Source: Uranotaenia lowii (taxonomy: Eukaryota; Arthropoda; Insecta; Diptera; Culicidae). From it: a stretch of 64,000 bases of DNA. Shown here piece after piece: positions 11,198 to 22,800 of the stretch (position 1 is its first letter; each line of letters begins with the position of its first letter). Location: the NCBI RefSeq assembly GCF_029784155.1, contig NC_073691.1:64052839-64116838 (forward strand), read 5' to 3'. The notes below the pieces were generated by a model that was not told the origin of the DNA, searched no databases, and saw only the letters and a list, made by a program, of their open reading frames with translations. A program made the translations under genes and the position numbers.

Positions 11198-13071
11198 TTT
11201 TTTTTTTATTTACATAGTATACCGTCTCACGACATAACTTGACGAACATAATTCCTATAATTCACTCGGTCCATGGCAACCGTTCTCCAATTTCTCGGGC
11301 ACCCCACGTTCGCCAGATCACGCTCCACTTGGTCTAACCACCTCGCCCGTTGCGCCCCCGCTCGTTTTGTTCCTACCGGATTCGTAGCGAACACCTGTTT
11401 TGCAGGACAGTCGTCCGGCATTCTCGCAACATGTCCCGCCCAGCGTATCCGGCCAGCCTTCACCACCTTCTGGATACTGGGTTCGCCGTAGAGTCGCGCG
11501 AGCTCGTGGTTCATCTTCGCCTCCACACTCCGTTCTCCTGTACGCCGCCAAAGATGGTTCTTAACACTCGTCGCTCGAATACTCCGAGTGTACGCAGGTC
11601 CTCCTCGAGCAATATCCATGTCTCGTGCCCGTAGAGAACAACCGGTCTAATGAGCGTCATATACAGGTTACACTTCGTGCGAGGGCTAAGTCTTCTCGAC
11701 CGCAGTTGCTTGTGGAGTCCATAGTAGGCACGGCTGGTGTCATTGTCTGCGGTCACCAGTGAGCCGAGATAGACAAAGTCTTCGACTGTCTCCAGCTCGT
11801 CGCCGTCGATCGTGACCTTGTTATTACTGGACAAGCAGGTTCGGTCGGTCTCGGATCCGCAGGCCAGCATGTACTTCGTCTTGAACGTATTAATCATCAA
11901 CGCAATCCTTCCTGCTTCACGTTTCAGTTTGCGGTAGATGTCTTCCACCGCCGCAGATGATCTGCCGACTATATCAATGTCATCGGCAAAGCAGATAAGT
12001 TGACTGGATCTGTTGAAAATCGTGCCCCGCATTTCGCCCACCGCTCGTCGAATAACACCTTCTAGCGCCACGTTGAACATCATGCAGGATAGACCATCAC
12101 CATGTCCAAGCCCCCTGCGCGATTCGAATGAACTCGACAATTCACCCGAAATCCGCACACAGCACTGCGTTCCATCCATCGTCGCCTTGATCAGTCTGAT
12201 CAGCTCGTTACGGTCGATCGTGTCGTATGCGGCTTCGAAGTCGATGAATAGGTGGTGCGTAGGGACTTGGTTCTCCCGGCATTTTTCGAGGATTTGCCAT
12301 AATGTGAATATCTGGTCCGTCGTTGACCGTCCCTCCATGAAGCCGGCCTGATGACTTCCCACGAATATGTTTGCTTGTGGCGTTAGGCGGCGGAGTAGGA
12401 TTCGGGACAACACTTTGTAGGCGGCATTGAGGACAGTGATCGCTCGGTAGTTCTCACAGTCCAATTTGTCGCCCTTCTTGTAGATGGGGCATATTACCCC
12501 CTCCTTCCACTCCTCCGGTAGCTGTTCTATGTCCCAGATCCGGACCACCAACCGGTGTAGGCAATCGGCCAACTTGTCCGGGCCCATTTTAATGAGTTCA
12601 GCTGCGATGCCATCCTTCCCAGCTGACTTGTTTCTATTCAGCTGGCGAATGGCTTCCTTAACCTCACTCATCGTTGGGATTGGCTCCGTTACGTCGTTGG
12701 CTACGCCGGCGATGTACTTTCCCCCTGGATCTGGATCTCCTGCATGTGCGCCGTTCAGGTGTTCATCGAAGTGCTGCTTTCACATTTTGATCACCTCACG
12801 ATTGTCCGTCAGGATGCCCCCGTCCTTATCCCGGCACATTTCGGCTTGCGGCACGAAGCCTTTGCGGGATGAGTTGAGTTTCTGATAGAACTTTCGTGTT
12901 TCTTGGGAACGATGCAACTGCTCCAGCTCCTCGAGCTCCTCCTCCTCCAGGCGGCGCTTTTTCTCCTGGAAAATTCGGACTCGCTGCCTCTTCCGCTGTC
13001 GGTGATTTTCCACATTTCGACGGGTGCCTCTTTGCACTACTGCCGCCCGCGCGGCATTCTCTTCGTCCATC
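11198..13071 (-). mobile_element. RTE-clade LINE, inner 5'-truncated copy
   Basis: This 1874-bp minus-strand insertion begins (5' end, at 13071) within the connector between endonuclease and RT and ends in a short A-rich tail (T run 11198-11207). Abrupt 5' truncation plus a tail plus a 13-bp duplication is the standard product of target-primed reverse transcription. It is inserted antisense into another member of its own family. It is better preserved than the host copy. Confidence 0.95.
11227..13070 (-). pseudogene. RTE reverse transcriptase, inner copy
   Basis: From 13070 the frame reads MDEENAARAAVVQRGTRR, a K/R/E-rich coiled region, then RKFYQKLNSSRKGFVPQ, ILTDNREVIKM and a stop (12780-12782) where the outer copy has tryptophan. 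The same frame continues at 12671: NKSAGKDGIAAELIK, WKEGVICPIYKKGD, CENYRAITVLNAAYKVLSRI, HQAGFMEGRSTTDQIFTLWQ, HLFIDFEAAYDTIDRNEL, GDGLSCMMFNVALEGVI, LICFADDIDIVGRS (catalytic F-A-D-D at 11979-11990), YLGSLVTADNDTSR. A one-base deletion near 11515 shifts to the last frame (MNHELARLYGEPSIQK to VRQVMS at 11227). Two in-frame losses (about 12202 and 11730) remove residues that the outer copy still has. Otherwise RT motifs are intact. Confidence 0.9.
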
Positions 13072-13084
13072 GTGTAACCTGTAC
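13072..13084 (+). repeat. 13-bp target-site duplication, right copy
   Basis: Exact repeat of GTGTAACCTGTAC at 11185-11197, lying directly outside the 5'-truncated end of the inner LINE. Removing 11198-13084 would rejoin the outer element's reading. Confidence 0.95.
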
Positions 13085-13519
13085 ATGACGCTCATCAGTC
13101 TGGTTGTTCTCTACGGGCCCGAGACATGGATCGCTTGAGGAGGGCCTGCGAAGTATTCGAGCGACGAGTGTTAAGAATCATCTTTTGCGGTGTGAAGGAG
13201 AACGTAGTGCGGAGTCGAAGGATAAAGCTCGAGCTCGCGTGGCTCTACAGCGAGCCCAGTATACAGAAGGTGGTGAAGGCTGGTAGAATACGCTGGACAG
13301 GACATGTTGCGAGTTGCGAGAAAGATGGACGACTGTCCTGCAAAACAGGTGTTCGCTACGAATCCGGTAGGAACAAGACGAGCGGGGGCGCAACGAGCGA
13401 GGTGGTTAGACCAAGTGGAGCGTGATCTGGCGAATGTGGGTTGTCCGAAAAATTGTAGAACAGTTGCCATGGACCGAGTGAGTTGGAGGAACATTGTTTA
13501 TCAGGTTGTGTCGGATTGA
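13085..13519 (+). pseudogene. RTE RT C-terminus, outer copy 3' part
   Basis: The reading resumes directly after the inner insertion with MTLISLVVLYGPETWI, which is the continuation of CNLY at 11197. It continues with a broken FERRVLR region, then VKAGRIRWTGHVA at 13275-13312, RRAGAQRARWLDQVERDLAN and CRTVAMDRVSW to 13519. These match the inner copy's C-terminus almost word for word. Frames change at about 13125, 13190 and 13310. The role of this C-terminal region in RTE elements is presumed nucleic-acid binding. Confidence 0.85.
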
Positions 13520-13587
13520 GACGGAAAACCATGTTAATAAAATAAACAAAGTTATTGATGATTATGAGGAAAAATTTCATGTTGATT

Positions 13588-14040
13588 CCCGAGCAGACTT
13601 TTATGGCAAAATTATAGCAAATTTTGTTATCACGCCCTGAGAGCCAAATTTGCTCTCATTATGCTTGACATAAGGTGGTACACAGCAAAAATGAGAGCAC
13701 AAATTTTCATACTTGGTTAGCAAAGTGATACCTTATTTTGCTAAAATTGAGACCCCAACTACACCTCGATTTCCGAGAGCTTGGAAAGCATAATAATGCC
13801 AATATTAGGCATCACATATTTTTCAATGATAGCAAAATTTGACGTCATTCTGCTATCAAGTCTTTCGAAAAAATGAGGTGTAATTAAGGTTTTAATTTTT
13901 GCAAAATTGGCATCACGTTGCTTACCAGTACGAATGTTTTACTCTCATTTTTGCTTTATATCCAGCAAGATGACAGTAAATTAAACTATCAAGGCGTGAT
14001 AGCAAAATTCGTCATAATTTTGCAGTAAAAGTATGCTTAA
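13588..14040. mobile_element. GCTATC-family MITE, copy 1
   Basis: The left end starts CCCGAGCAGACTTTTATGGC. The right end, reverse complemented, starts TTAAGCATACTTTTACTGC, and the match continues for about 49 bases into ATCACGCC, so the termini are long inverted repeats. The interior of the 453-bp element is a string of short words (GATAGCAAAAT, ATTTTGCTATC, GAGAGC) in both orientations. There is no coding frame. Related pieces lie at 25680-26038 and 29695-32547. The superfamily is not identifiable by eye and no clear target duplication remains. Confidence 0.7.
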
Positions 14041-14737
14041 GTGAATTTCTTTCGTTCCTTTTTTCAAGTTTTACTTCATTATCATAATTGTCGATTTTTA
14101 ATATTTTTTTCCTTGAGTGCCCAATGCTACTAAACTAAACGCCTGAATTTATATAACTGCTATGCATTTGAATTGGGAAACAAGTTTATTAATAATCCTT
14201 GCTTACCCAAAGGCGTTTAAAGTTCGCACTTAAAGTAAATGAACTATTTTTTTTCTTGAAAAGCATCGAATGGATTAAAAACTTTTCTAAAATGACGTAA
14301 CATGTATTACAAAAGAAATGAAATTCAAAAGTAATTTAAAATAAATAATCGTTAAAAAGTAAGGTACCTATAATTTTCAAAAGTCCAATGAAAACATTAT
14401 TATATAATTAAGCTAACGCTTTTCAACTATTTTTTCAAACTTTCATCACTACTAGAATTGTTTTTAGATAAAAAAAAAAGACTAATTTTGTTTACTTAAT
14501 GCTTGTTTTTTACTATAATATTTTTTTTTTCAAAAGTTTGTAGATTTCGAAAAACGTAAGTGGTGTACCTTTTTATACCGTTGGGGATCAAATGACCGCT
14601 AACACTTTTTTGGCTGAAAATATCTTGTTTCTCAACAAATTTAAACAAAATTTCTAGAAGCTTGTAAAGTGATTCAAAAATGATTCCAAGAAAATATTCA
14701 GTTACAGTGTATTATGAACACCTGTTATGTATACATT

Positions 14738-14762
14738 TGTATGTATGTATGTATGTATGTAG
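14738..14762 (+). repeat. (TGTA)n microsatellite
   Basis: About six uninterrupted TGTA units follow directly on the shared 23-bp sequence. Confidence 0.9.
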
Positions 14763-14972
14763 ATAATCCACCATGGGTGCACGGATTCACCGCAGTTTCG
14801 CCAACGCATGCGCTAAATTGCATTCTTTAGATTATAAGTTCAGCCAATCTTCAATGCAAATTACCACATACCCGACACCATGGCTTCGTGTGAACTGTCA
14901 TGTAATGAATGTATTTCGTGTTTGTGTATGTCTTATTTGTAGAACGAGCAAACAGTTTCGCAACCGTATAAA

Positions 14973-14999
14973 ATTCATAACATTCTCAGTGTTATGAAT
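14973..14999. repeat. Perfect 10-bp hairpin
   Basis: ATTCATAACA (14973-14982) and TGTTATGAAT (14990-14999) pair exactly around a 7-nt loop. No T run follows and no gene precedes it, so I do not call it a terminator. Confidence 0.65.
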
Positions 15000-15188
15000 C
15001 TTCGACAGGTATTCCGCATGCGTGTAGATACCTGCCCAGCTGGCAACTGATTGAACGTTCTTATATAATATAATCAATAAATGAAATTGTTATACAACAG
15101 AATAATCTCACCTTTATACCCAACTTACCTCAAGACACACTAAGCTTACCTTTAGCTGTAACCGACCTTAATCAGTATCATAACCATA

Positions 15189-16163
15189 GGGGAGAATGAG
15201 GATACTTGATCCCTGGGGATACTTGATTCCTTAGCTATATCTCGAAACTGGAATGTCTTACAAAGATCAAATGCTCTAGAAAAATGTGCCAAAATGAGCA
15301 AAATAGCAATGCTTGTAGTTTAAAATTTTTTAACAAAATAATTGTTCGAGTGATTTAACTTTGTTTGAAAAATTTCACAAAATGTAACTTGAAGATCTTT
15401 TTTCATCACTTTAAAATGTTCCTTACATGGGAAAATTATGAAAAAAATATTTGTTCCAATATATCAATCGTTCGAGCATAAAATGAACTTCATAATGCCA
15501 TATTTTCAAAGCAATGGAAAACTCTCAACTTTTTTCAGAAAAAGTTTTCTAAAATGTTGATTATGGGTATAATTGATCCCCTAGAGTTGGGTACAATTGA
15601 TCCCCCTTCCAAACGGCATATTCTTCTTCTGAATTGATCGTTATGATTGCTGATTACGAAATTACTCATATTTATCCAAAAACTAATATTTATCAAACAA
15701 TTGTCTGAAGAATAGAGCAAAAATAATTAATTTTCTCTTAATTATAAAAAATAGCGCCTTTAAGTATGCAATGTTATTAGCGTTGAGACAAAGTTATAGA
15801 ATTTTCTTCTGATGTCTGCTATAAATTGTGAAATGAGAACAAACATGACCAAAATAGTCAATTAACATTCTATCTTGGGGTTTTGTTTGATTTTTATACA
15901 AGGATTAATGCTTTCTGAATAAAATATCAAGTCTCCTTCAATAAGGGATCAAGTCTCCCCTAACTTCAGAAAAATCGCAATTTTTTTACTCCCACGAAAA
16001 TGCTTCTAGTTCATCAACGGGTTCAAGTATCGTTCTGATTTTTGGAGCATAGAAACTTGAAGTTACAAGCAGTCAGAAAATGTCAGAGACGGCGAATTGC
16101 TTAATTTTTCCAAAAAGATATGATGAAAATAAGAAAAGGGGATCAAGTATCCCCACTCTCCCC
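15189..16163 (+). mobile_element. GATCAAGTATCCCC element, copy 1 (TA-flanked)
   Basis: Ends read GGGGAGAATGAGGATACTTG and, reverse complemented from the right, GGGGAGAGTGGGGATACTTG, both continuing ATCCC. TA lies directly outside each end (15187-15188 and 16164-16165), as for Tc1/mariner-type insertion. The 975-bp interior is AT-rich and non-coding, with internal echoes of the end motif (TACTTGAT at 15220; ATTGATCCC near 15575 and 15600). A second copy is at 28642-29484 in the opposite orientation. Confidence 0.75.
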
Positions 16164-18484
16164 TATTTATTGCCAGCTGATCTAAAATAAACAATTTTTA
16201 AAGTATAAAAAAAATTGCGATGCAAAATATTTGAGACAAAATATCGAAAATGATATGTTCATTTTAAGTACAAAAAAACTAAAAGGTTTATATAGTGATG
16301 TGAACATATGATATGAGTATAAAATAAGTATGAAAATGAATGATTTCTATATTTTATACATGTAATTTATCTGAATAATATGATATTATTCATTCAACCA
16401 TCATATAATATTAAACAAAACAATATGAATCAATATAAAATAATATAATAGGAAATCAAATAATAAAATGTCTTATGGAATAGTATGATACCATGTAAAA
16501 TAATATGAAGTTATGAAATACAATACCTACTTAATTAAATAGAATATATTGCAAACATGCTATAATGATTATATGTTTTTTCCGTCTCTACAACTAAAGA
16601 AGTTCAAGGGTAAATTGTTATTTTCATTGGTTGGATACGATCAATGCCAATGATTAGAAATAAATAAAAGAAGTAAAGCAAATACTAAATTTATGTGATG
16701 AATACACTTAAACTATATTTAAATTCAAGAAATTTCTGCACTGAAAAAGGCGATGATTTACTCGGTGAGAACTGAAATCTGTGATTCACATTAAAAAATA
16801 TGGTGCTTTTTGATAAGAAATGTCAAATGAATGAATGTATGTATAAAATAATCTAACATAATAATTTTTTACAAGATAGCAAAATACTATTTTTCAAACA
16901 TGCTGGAAAATTTGTAAATTATCAATCAAAATTTGTTGGATTGAAAACATGTAAAAAAAAAAACCAGAAAGAATTCATTTGAAAAATGATTTAAAAACTG
17001 TGATACAACAAACTATATAGAATGAAGAATGAAGAATATTTTGTATGAATTAAAAATGTTTAACTGCTGCTTTTCCAATGCTGGAATTTCAAATGAATTT
17101 ATTTTATTTGTACAAAATAATAAACTACAATACCATTTGATGCTGAAATTGAAATTTGTTAGTAACAAGGATTCTGAAATAAATTCGATGATCTTAACTA
17201 AAAAATGACTTAAAATCTTGACTTGAATTCTAATAAATTGATTTCAAACATCCTGTTTATGTATGAGCAAGGAAGAATGACCTAAATGGGTTAAATTTCT
17301 ACCAAAAGGAAAATAACGCTGTGTGGGAACCGGTGATCTTAAAAAAAAAAAAATTATAATATATTTGAATCAAGTAAGTATCATATACTAGTTAAAATAA
17401 ATGATCAACATATAATAAAAAGCAGCAGAGCTAGAATTCTATTTTCACACTTGGATCTGAAATCAACAATAACTATCTCAAGCAGCGCATTTTAACACGA
17501 TGTAAGTAAAGATTTTTAACATGTTGTTGACAAAATGTGTCCATATATCTAATCTAAACTTCCTCTGGTCGTTTTTTTCTGAAATTTGCAACATAAATTA
17601 TCAATTAAAATTTTGGGATATGTATTAAAATATAATTTTGATGATTGGTTTCTACTTAAAATAATTGAACGTTGCACAAATGTTTCGTGATTCCTGCTTC
17701 AACATTTTTTTTTATTTCTGAAGAAGCTGAAAATTATTATTTGGAATAACACGTAAGAGAGTTATCGATGACCCTAAAATAAGTTATAAATGAAAAACCA
17801 CATTATAAAAAACGATTAACAAAAAACAAAAAAAAAAACATTAAGAAAATATTAATGATCAAAATAAAGTTACGACCATATTTTTACTAAATTTAAAATA
17901 AATCAATATCAGCTTGGTGATGATTTGGTTTAGTTGCAAGAAATCAATAGAAGATTTGCGATTATAATGCGAGTGTTTATTTAAAATACCAAGAAATGGG
18001 AAGTCCTAATGATATTAAATACACATAAAATTATTAAATAGATATTAATGAAACAAATTATAAGTTATAAAAAATCCAACTGATAAACAGCAGACCACTT
18101 TTAAGTTGGTATGACATTTAACTATCAAGATAAATGCCATCATCGTTCATCCGTTTTCCTAAAGTTAAATTAAAGTACATACCAACTTATTTACGAAAAA
18201 TCAACGCATGCTTCGATTACTTTTAATTCCAGCATACATAGCATAGTATGCTTCTTGAATGAATTTTACATGCAAAGTTCATTCGAAGCGGACGATCCCG
18301 CGCTGCCCGCCGCGAAACCGTTCCCTCGTTTACTTAACATAGGCTTTATGTTGAACGTATCTGTATCTCTTGCAAAATTTTTATAAAAACTTTTTCAAAA
18401 CAGCTGGAGAATAGAAATAAGACTGAAAAAATAGTGATGTTGTAAATTGCATCTGCTGATGTTTCTGGCTGTTTTTTTTCGCAC
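16164..18484. other. Very AT-rich stretch, no gene seen
   Basis: Low-complexity AT-rich DNA, especially 16250-16560, with many ATAATAT and TATAAAAT words. A short GC-rich patch occurs at about 18285-18325. No frame, repeat boundary or RNA gene can be supported. Confidence 0.55.
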
Positions 18485-18489
18485 TGGCG

Positions 18490-19869
18490 CACACAGGGGT
18501 AAAATATGAAAAAGGCGATCAAAACTATTTTCCGCCGAAACTGTGCGTTTTAGACCTATAGTGTCTTCGAGACAAATGACCAACATTACAAGGGCTAAAA
18601 AATTAGTTCTTTGAAAAATTGATTAATCCACCTTGTAGTGAGTTAGAAAAACTAACTTTTTTAATATCCGTTTTAGAGCTGTATTGTTTGAGAAAAGTTT
18701 TTAGCTTGTACCAATTCTAGCAAATTTGCTAAAGAAGTTATAGCTCTAACATTAATCGTTTCAAAGTTATGACAATTTTTAGAAAAATAACATCAATTTT
18801 CAGTTTTTTCAACATAACTTTTTTTGCACGTGATTTTTCATATAAAATATGTTCTAGAGAGTTTTGAAGACAGAAAAGTTGTACACTTTTGCTGAATATA
18901 TTGTATAGAAATTTTGAAGTTTAAACGAGATATCTTAAAAATACTTAACAAAAATAGTCGTTTTAAACTGGTTATATCTGCTGAGTTCGGACGAGTTCGG
19001 TTACATATTTTACAGTTTTAAAATTAGAAAAGTATCGCCTTTCAAACAATGTACAATTCAAAGTGGCCAATTGTGACCTTCATTGTGTAAATGTCAATAG
19101 AAGTGAGCCGAAAGTGAAGTTTTTATTCTAATTTGAGCATAACTATTACTATTAGGCTGTAACATGTAGGATTCCTAAAAGTAGGCCTACTTGAACCACT
19201 TGGACTTGAGATGGTAGATGGGCTCAAATTAGTATAAAAACTTTATTTTTATCTCATTTCTATTGAAATTTACACAATGAAGATCAAAATTGGCCACTTT
19301 GAATTGTACATGGTTCGAAAAGCGATACTTTTCTTATTGCAAAACTGTAAAATATGTAACCGAACTCGTCCGAACTCAGCAGATATAACCAGTTCAAAAT
19401 GACTATTTTTGTTAAGTATTTTTAAGATATCTCGTTTAAACTTCAAAATTTCTATACAATGTATTCAGCAAAAGTGTACAACTTTTTTGTCTTCAAAACT
19501 CTTTAGAACATATTTTATATGAAAAATCACGCGCAAAAAAGTTACATTGAAAAAACTGAAAATTGGTGTTATTTTTCTTAAAATTGTCATTACTTTGAAA
19601 CAATTAATGTTAGAGCTATAACTTCTTCAGCAAAATTACTAGAATTAGTACAAGCTAAAAACTTTTCTCAGACAATACAGCTCTAAAATGGATATTAAAA
19701 AAGTTAATTTTTCTAACTCACTACTAGGTGGATTAATCAATTTTTCAAAAAACTAACTTTTTAGCCCTTGTAATGCTGGTCATTTGTCTCCAAGACACTA
19801 TAGGTCTAAAACGAACAGTTACGTCAGAAAACAGTTTTGATCGCGTTTTTCATGTTTTACCCCTGTGTG
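18490..19869. mobile_element. 1.38-kb foldback element with 5-bp TSD
   Basis: A left arm from 18490 (CACACAGGGGTAAAA) and a right arm ending at 19869 (TTTTACCCCTGTGTG) are reverse complements along almost their whole length, about 650 bases each, around a loop at about 19144-19207. Conserved words at mirrored positions include GACCTATAGTGTCTT, GACAAATGACCA, TTGATTAATCCACCT, CGAACTCGTCCGAACTC and TGTACAATTCAAAGTGGCCA. TGGCG lies directly outside both ends (18485-18489 and 19870-19874), consistent with a 5-bp target duplication. There is no coding frame. Confidence 0.85.
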
Positions 19870-19874
19870 TGGCG

Positions 19875-22800
19875 GGTGGTATCTTATAGTGAACTTGTTT
19901 GAACGTGTCACCAAGACCGCGTCTAGTATAATTATAAGCATTATCAAAAACAAGAATGAAGCAAAATAGAAGAGGAAAGAACTAAAAATATACATAAAAA
20001 AAAGAACGGGCTCATCGGCTTTTTCTAGCTTCTCGTCCAATCATCAATGATAGTCATTGATTGATTTACTCAATTTTCACACCAACACTACGTTTGTACC
20101 AGCGAAGCCAGCTCCGTTGCTGCTTTCTCTCGCCGACCACACACACCATCACAACTTTTCGTTTAACAATAAAAAAAAGCACCAACCCAACCCCTTATAA
20201 TTTCACATACAATCTACGTTCCGACCGAACTCCCACGAGAGAATCGTTGAAGTATGTTTTCTTGAAATTAGCTTTAATGCACTTATATCCTTTAGGCTCA
20301 TCGGGCCTCATATGATTCCAAACAAATAAAAAATCCATTTTTTCCAAGAATTACTTGAATTGTCATGACGTTACTGATTCCATGAAGCTATAAAATGAAA
20401 AATTTGATTAACTTGGGAAAATGATGAATGAAATGAGAAAACTCTAATACTCTTAAAGGCTTATATAAGTTCTGAAAATGAGAAAACTAGCAAAAAAAAA
20501 ATATGTCTTTAATCTAATTTATGGTCTCTATGTTATATGTTTCCAATTTCAGAAAAAAGCACAAAATGTGACCAAAGGGGAAGCTGAAAGTAAAATTTAC
20601 TTATGTTTATTTAAAGCGAAAACTAATAAATTTACGTTTTGAATGTTTAGTATGATAACAAAAATATGACGATTTCATTCTAAACAAAGGATGTTAAACT
20701 TTTGCTCGGATCAGCTCAACCTACAGTTCTAAAACGGAAATGAATAACATATTACTAAAAACTTCTTCATAACTTCCGTTTTCGCTTAATTTAACGATGC
20801 TGAAACAGAAATGCAATTAATGAAATCCCTAAAATATGATTTTAATGAAATACTTAAATCCTGAAAGGAAAAAAAGGGAGTAAATTGCATAAGTTTCAAT
20901 CTTGATAGATCTAAAAAGATTAACAGTTTAAAAGATTTATCCATTCCTATCGTTTTCAATCGAAAGCAAAAGGAAACAGTGGGAAGTCTTTGTGTGCGTC
21001 ACACAGGCGCCAGAATGTCATCAGCATGAATGATTATGACGAATACATACTGAGAATGAAAGATATGAGAAAGAGAGGCAGAAAATACATTGGAAACGCC
21101 GCGCCACACATGATACTTTTCCTTGCTGCTTTCCGCTTGCTGTGATGGAATTGATTGACACCTTTCATCGAAAAATTTGATCGTTAATTTTAAAATGTTC
21201 ACCAAAATTACTTCAGTAAAGTATTATGAATATTAAAGTGTCACAAACACATTATCATGATGGTAATAAATGAATGATTATTTGAACCTTGTTACCTGGG
21301 ATTGTTATCCAATCTAGAAAAAATGATTAAATAAGTATAATAAATATGTATGATCAAATCTGGGTTCAAAATCTTAAATGTTTAATTCAAAATCAATTAT
21401 AAAAATATTCGTAAAACGAATATTATGAAGTGATCTCACTAAGTCTCCTTCGGCGCCACTGCTTGAAGGTTTGAAAGCTTTGGAGCGCATGCTAGTCGAG
21501 AAAATGAAAGCTTCCAACTCTTTCATGCATTCTCCTCAAACCCGTTATTTTGCTAGCTCGTATCAACACGCTCACAACAACTTCGAACTCTCTTCGCCAC
21601 CAACACAGTGAAGCACTAGGAAACATTGAATGACGTAACCCAACCCGTAAACTATTCATTCATATGTATAACATTCTTATATTGTATAAGTAGTACTAAC
21701 ACCCGCACACACATTTCTGTGCATCCCGTCTGGCTTGATGTGCATGTTTTTCCTCGCGTCTTTCCACTCTTCTAGATTTCTCATTCGTTAACCCATACAC
21801 TTGCACTTATTAAGAATAAAGTTGCGCCAGCTGCCAGCTGCGTCTTCGAATTTTTAACGCCATTTTTCATAATTTGCTTTTGACGATGCACACCTTGCCA
21901 ATAACACTACTCTCTAACACAGATTCGAATAAGTTTGGAATATCCCTCTTCCCTTGTCTGCACGGATCAGAATGATGGATTTAAACTTCATTTCTTGTAT
22001 CGCACATAGGTATAGAACAAATTCCCCAAATTAGTTATCCCGACGCCATTTTTTCACAATGCCACCAGAACATATTTCTTCTTCAATTTCACACTCTTTC
22101 ACTAAAACATAATTCGTGGATGATCACTTTAGCCACGCCGATACTCCAGACCGGACATTTTATTTGATTTAATTTCGCTTTCCAACACCTGTTATGTATA
22201 CATTTGGGCGTTTAATTTGCGGTACAAGGCAAGTAAACAAATAGTTGGTAATTATTGCTTGGCTTGTACCTAGATTAATTATATAAAGTAAGGGCACTTG
22301 AAAACACTTTTCTACCATTAAGGGTATATTCTTGTTAAAATTTCTAACTCTTATGAACAGTTTAAAATTACAATTCAATGTTGCGACGATCAAAAGCAAA
22401 AACAAAAATATGGATATTAGTTAAAATATTATAATAAGTTTGGAAATAAACTCATTAACTTTTCACGCCATTTGGAAAGCTTACATTTGTCGAATTCATT
22501 ATTTTCATCTTAGAAACCAACTGACATTAAATTCACGTACTTCAGCAAACGTTATTATAAAACAGGTTGATCGATCTCGGGTCGATATAAGTAATCGACG
22601 TTTTACTCAGATATATTCAAATATTTAATGGTAGATTTAAGAAGTAATAATGAATTACCATCTAATTGGTTGAGTTATACCATCGAAAAATTGAAAAAAT
22701 AACTGTTACGATTTTATTTTTAATTTGTTGAATACCTTGTTCAAAAAAATGCCATATTTAAACGCATGCTATCGGACTAATTTGAACTGTTTATTCACCT

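Larger units (their letters stand above)
8740..13548 (+). mobile_element. RTE-clade LINE, outer copy, interrupted
   Basis: Plus-strand coding remnants run in LINE order: apurinic-type endonuclease (about 8947-9620), connector (about 9880-10260), reverse transcriptase (10300-11184), and after an interruption the C-terminal region (13085-13519). The 3' end resembles that of the inner copy: GAGACGG, then CCATGTTAATAAAATAAACA. The RT and C-terminal motifs (YLGSLVTADNDTSRE, GRIRWTGHV, RRAGAQRARWLDQVE) are those of the BovB/JAM1 type of RTE element. The 5' boundary near 8740 is a guess. The copy has many stops and shifts and is inactive. It is split by a second copy of the same family at 11198-13071. 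Confidence 0.85.
14041..15188. other. AT-rich gap with small repeats
   Basis: No gene. The stretch holds a TGTA microsatellite (14738-14762), a perfect hairpin (14973-14999) and a 23-bp sequence (14717-14739) that recurs exactly at 22184-22206. About 14770-15050 is less AT-rich and non-repetitive within the window. Confidence 0.5.
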
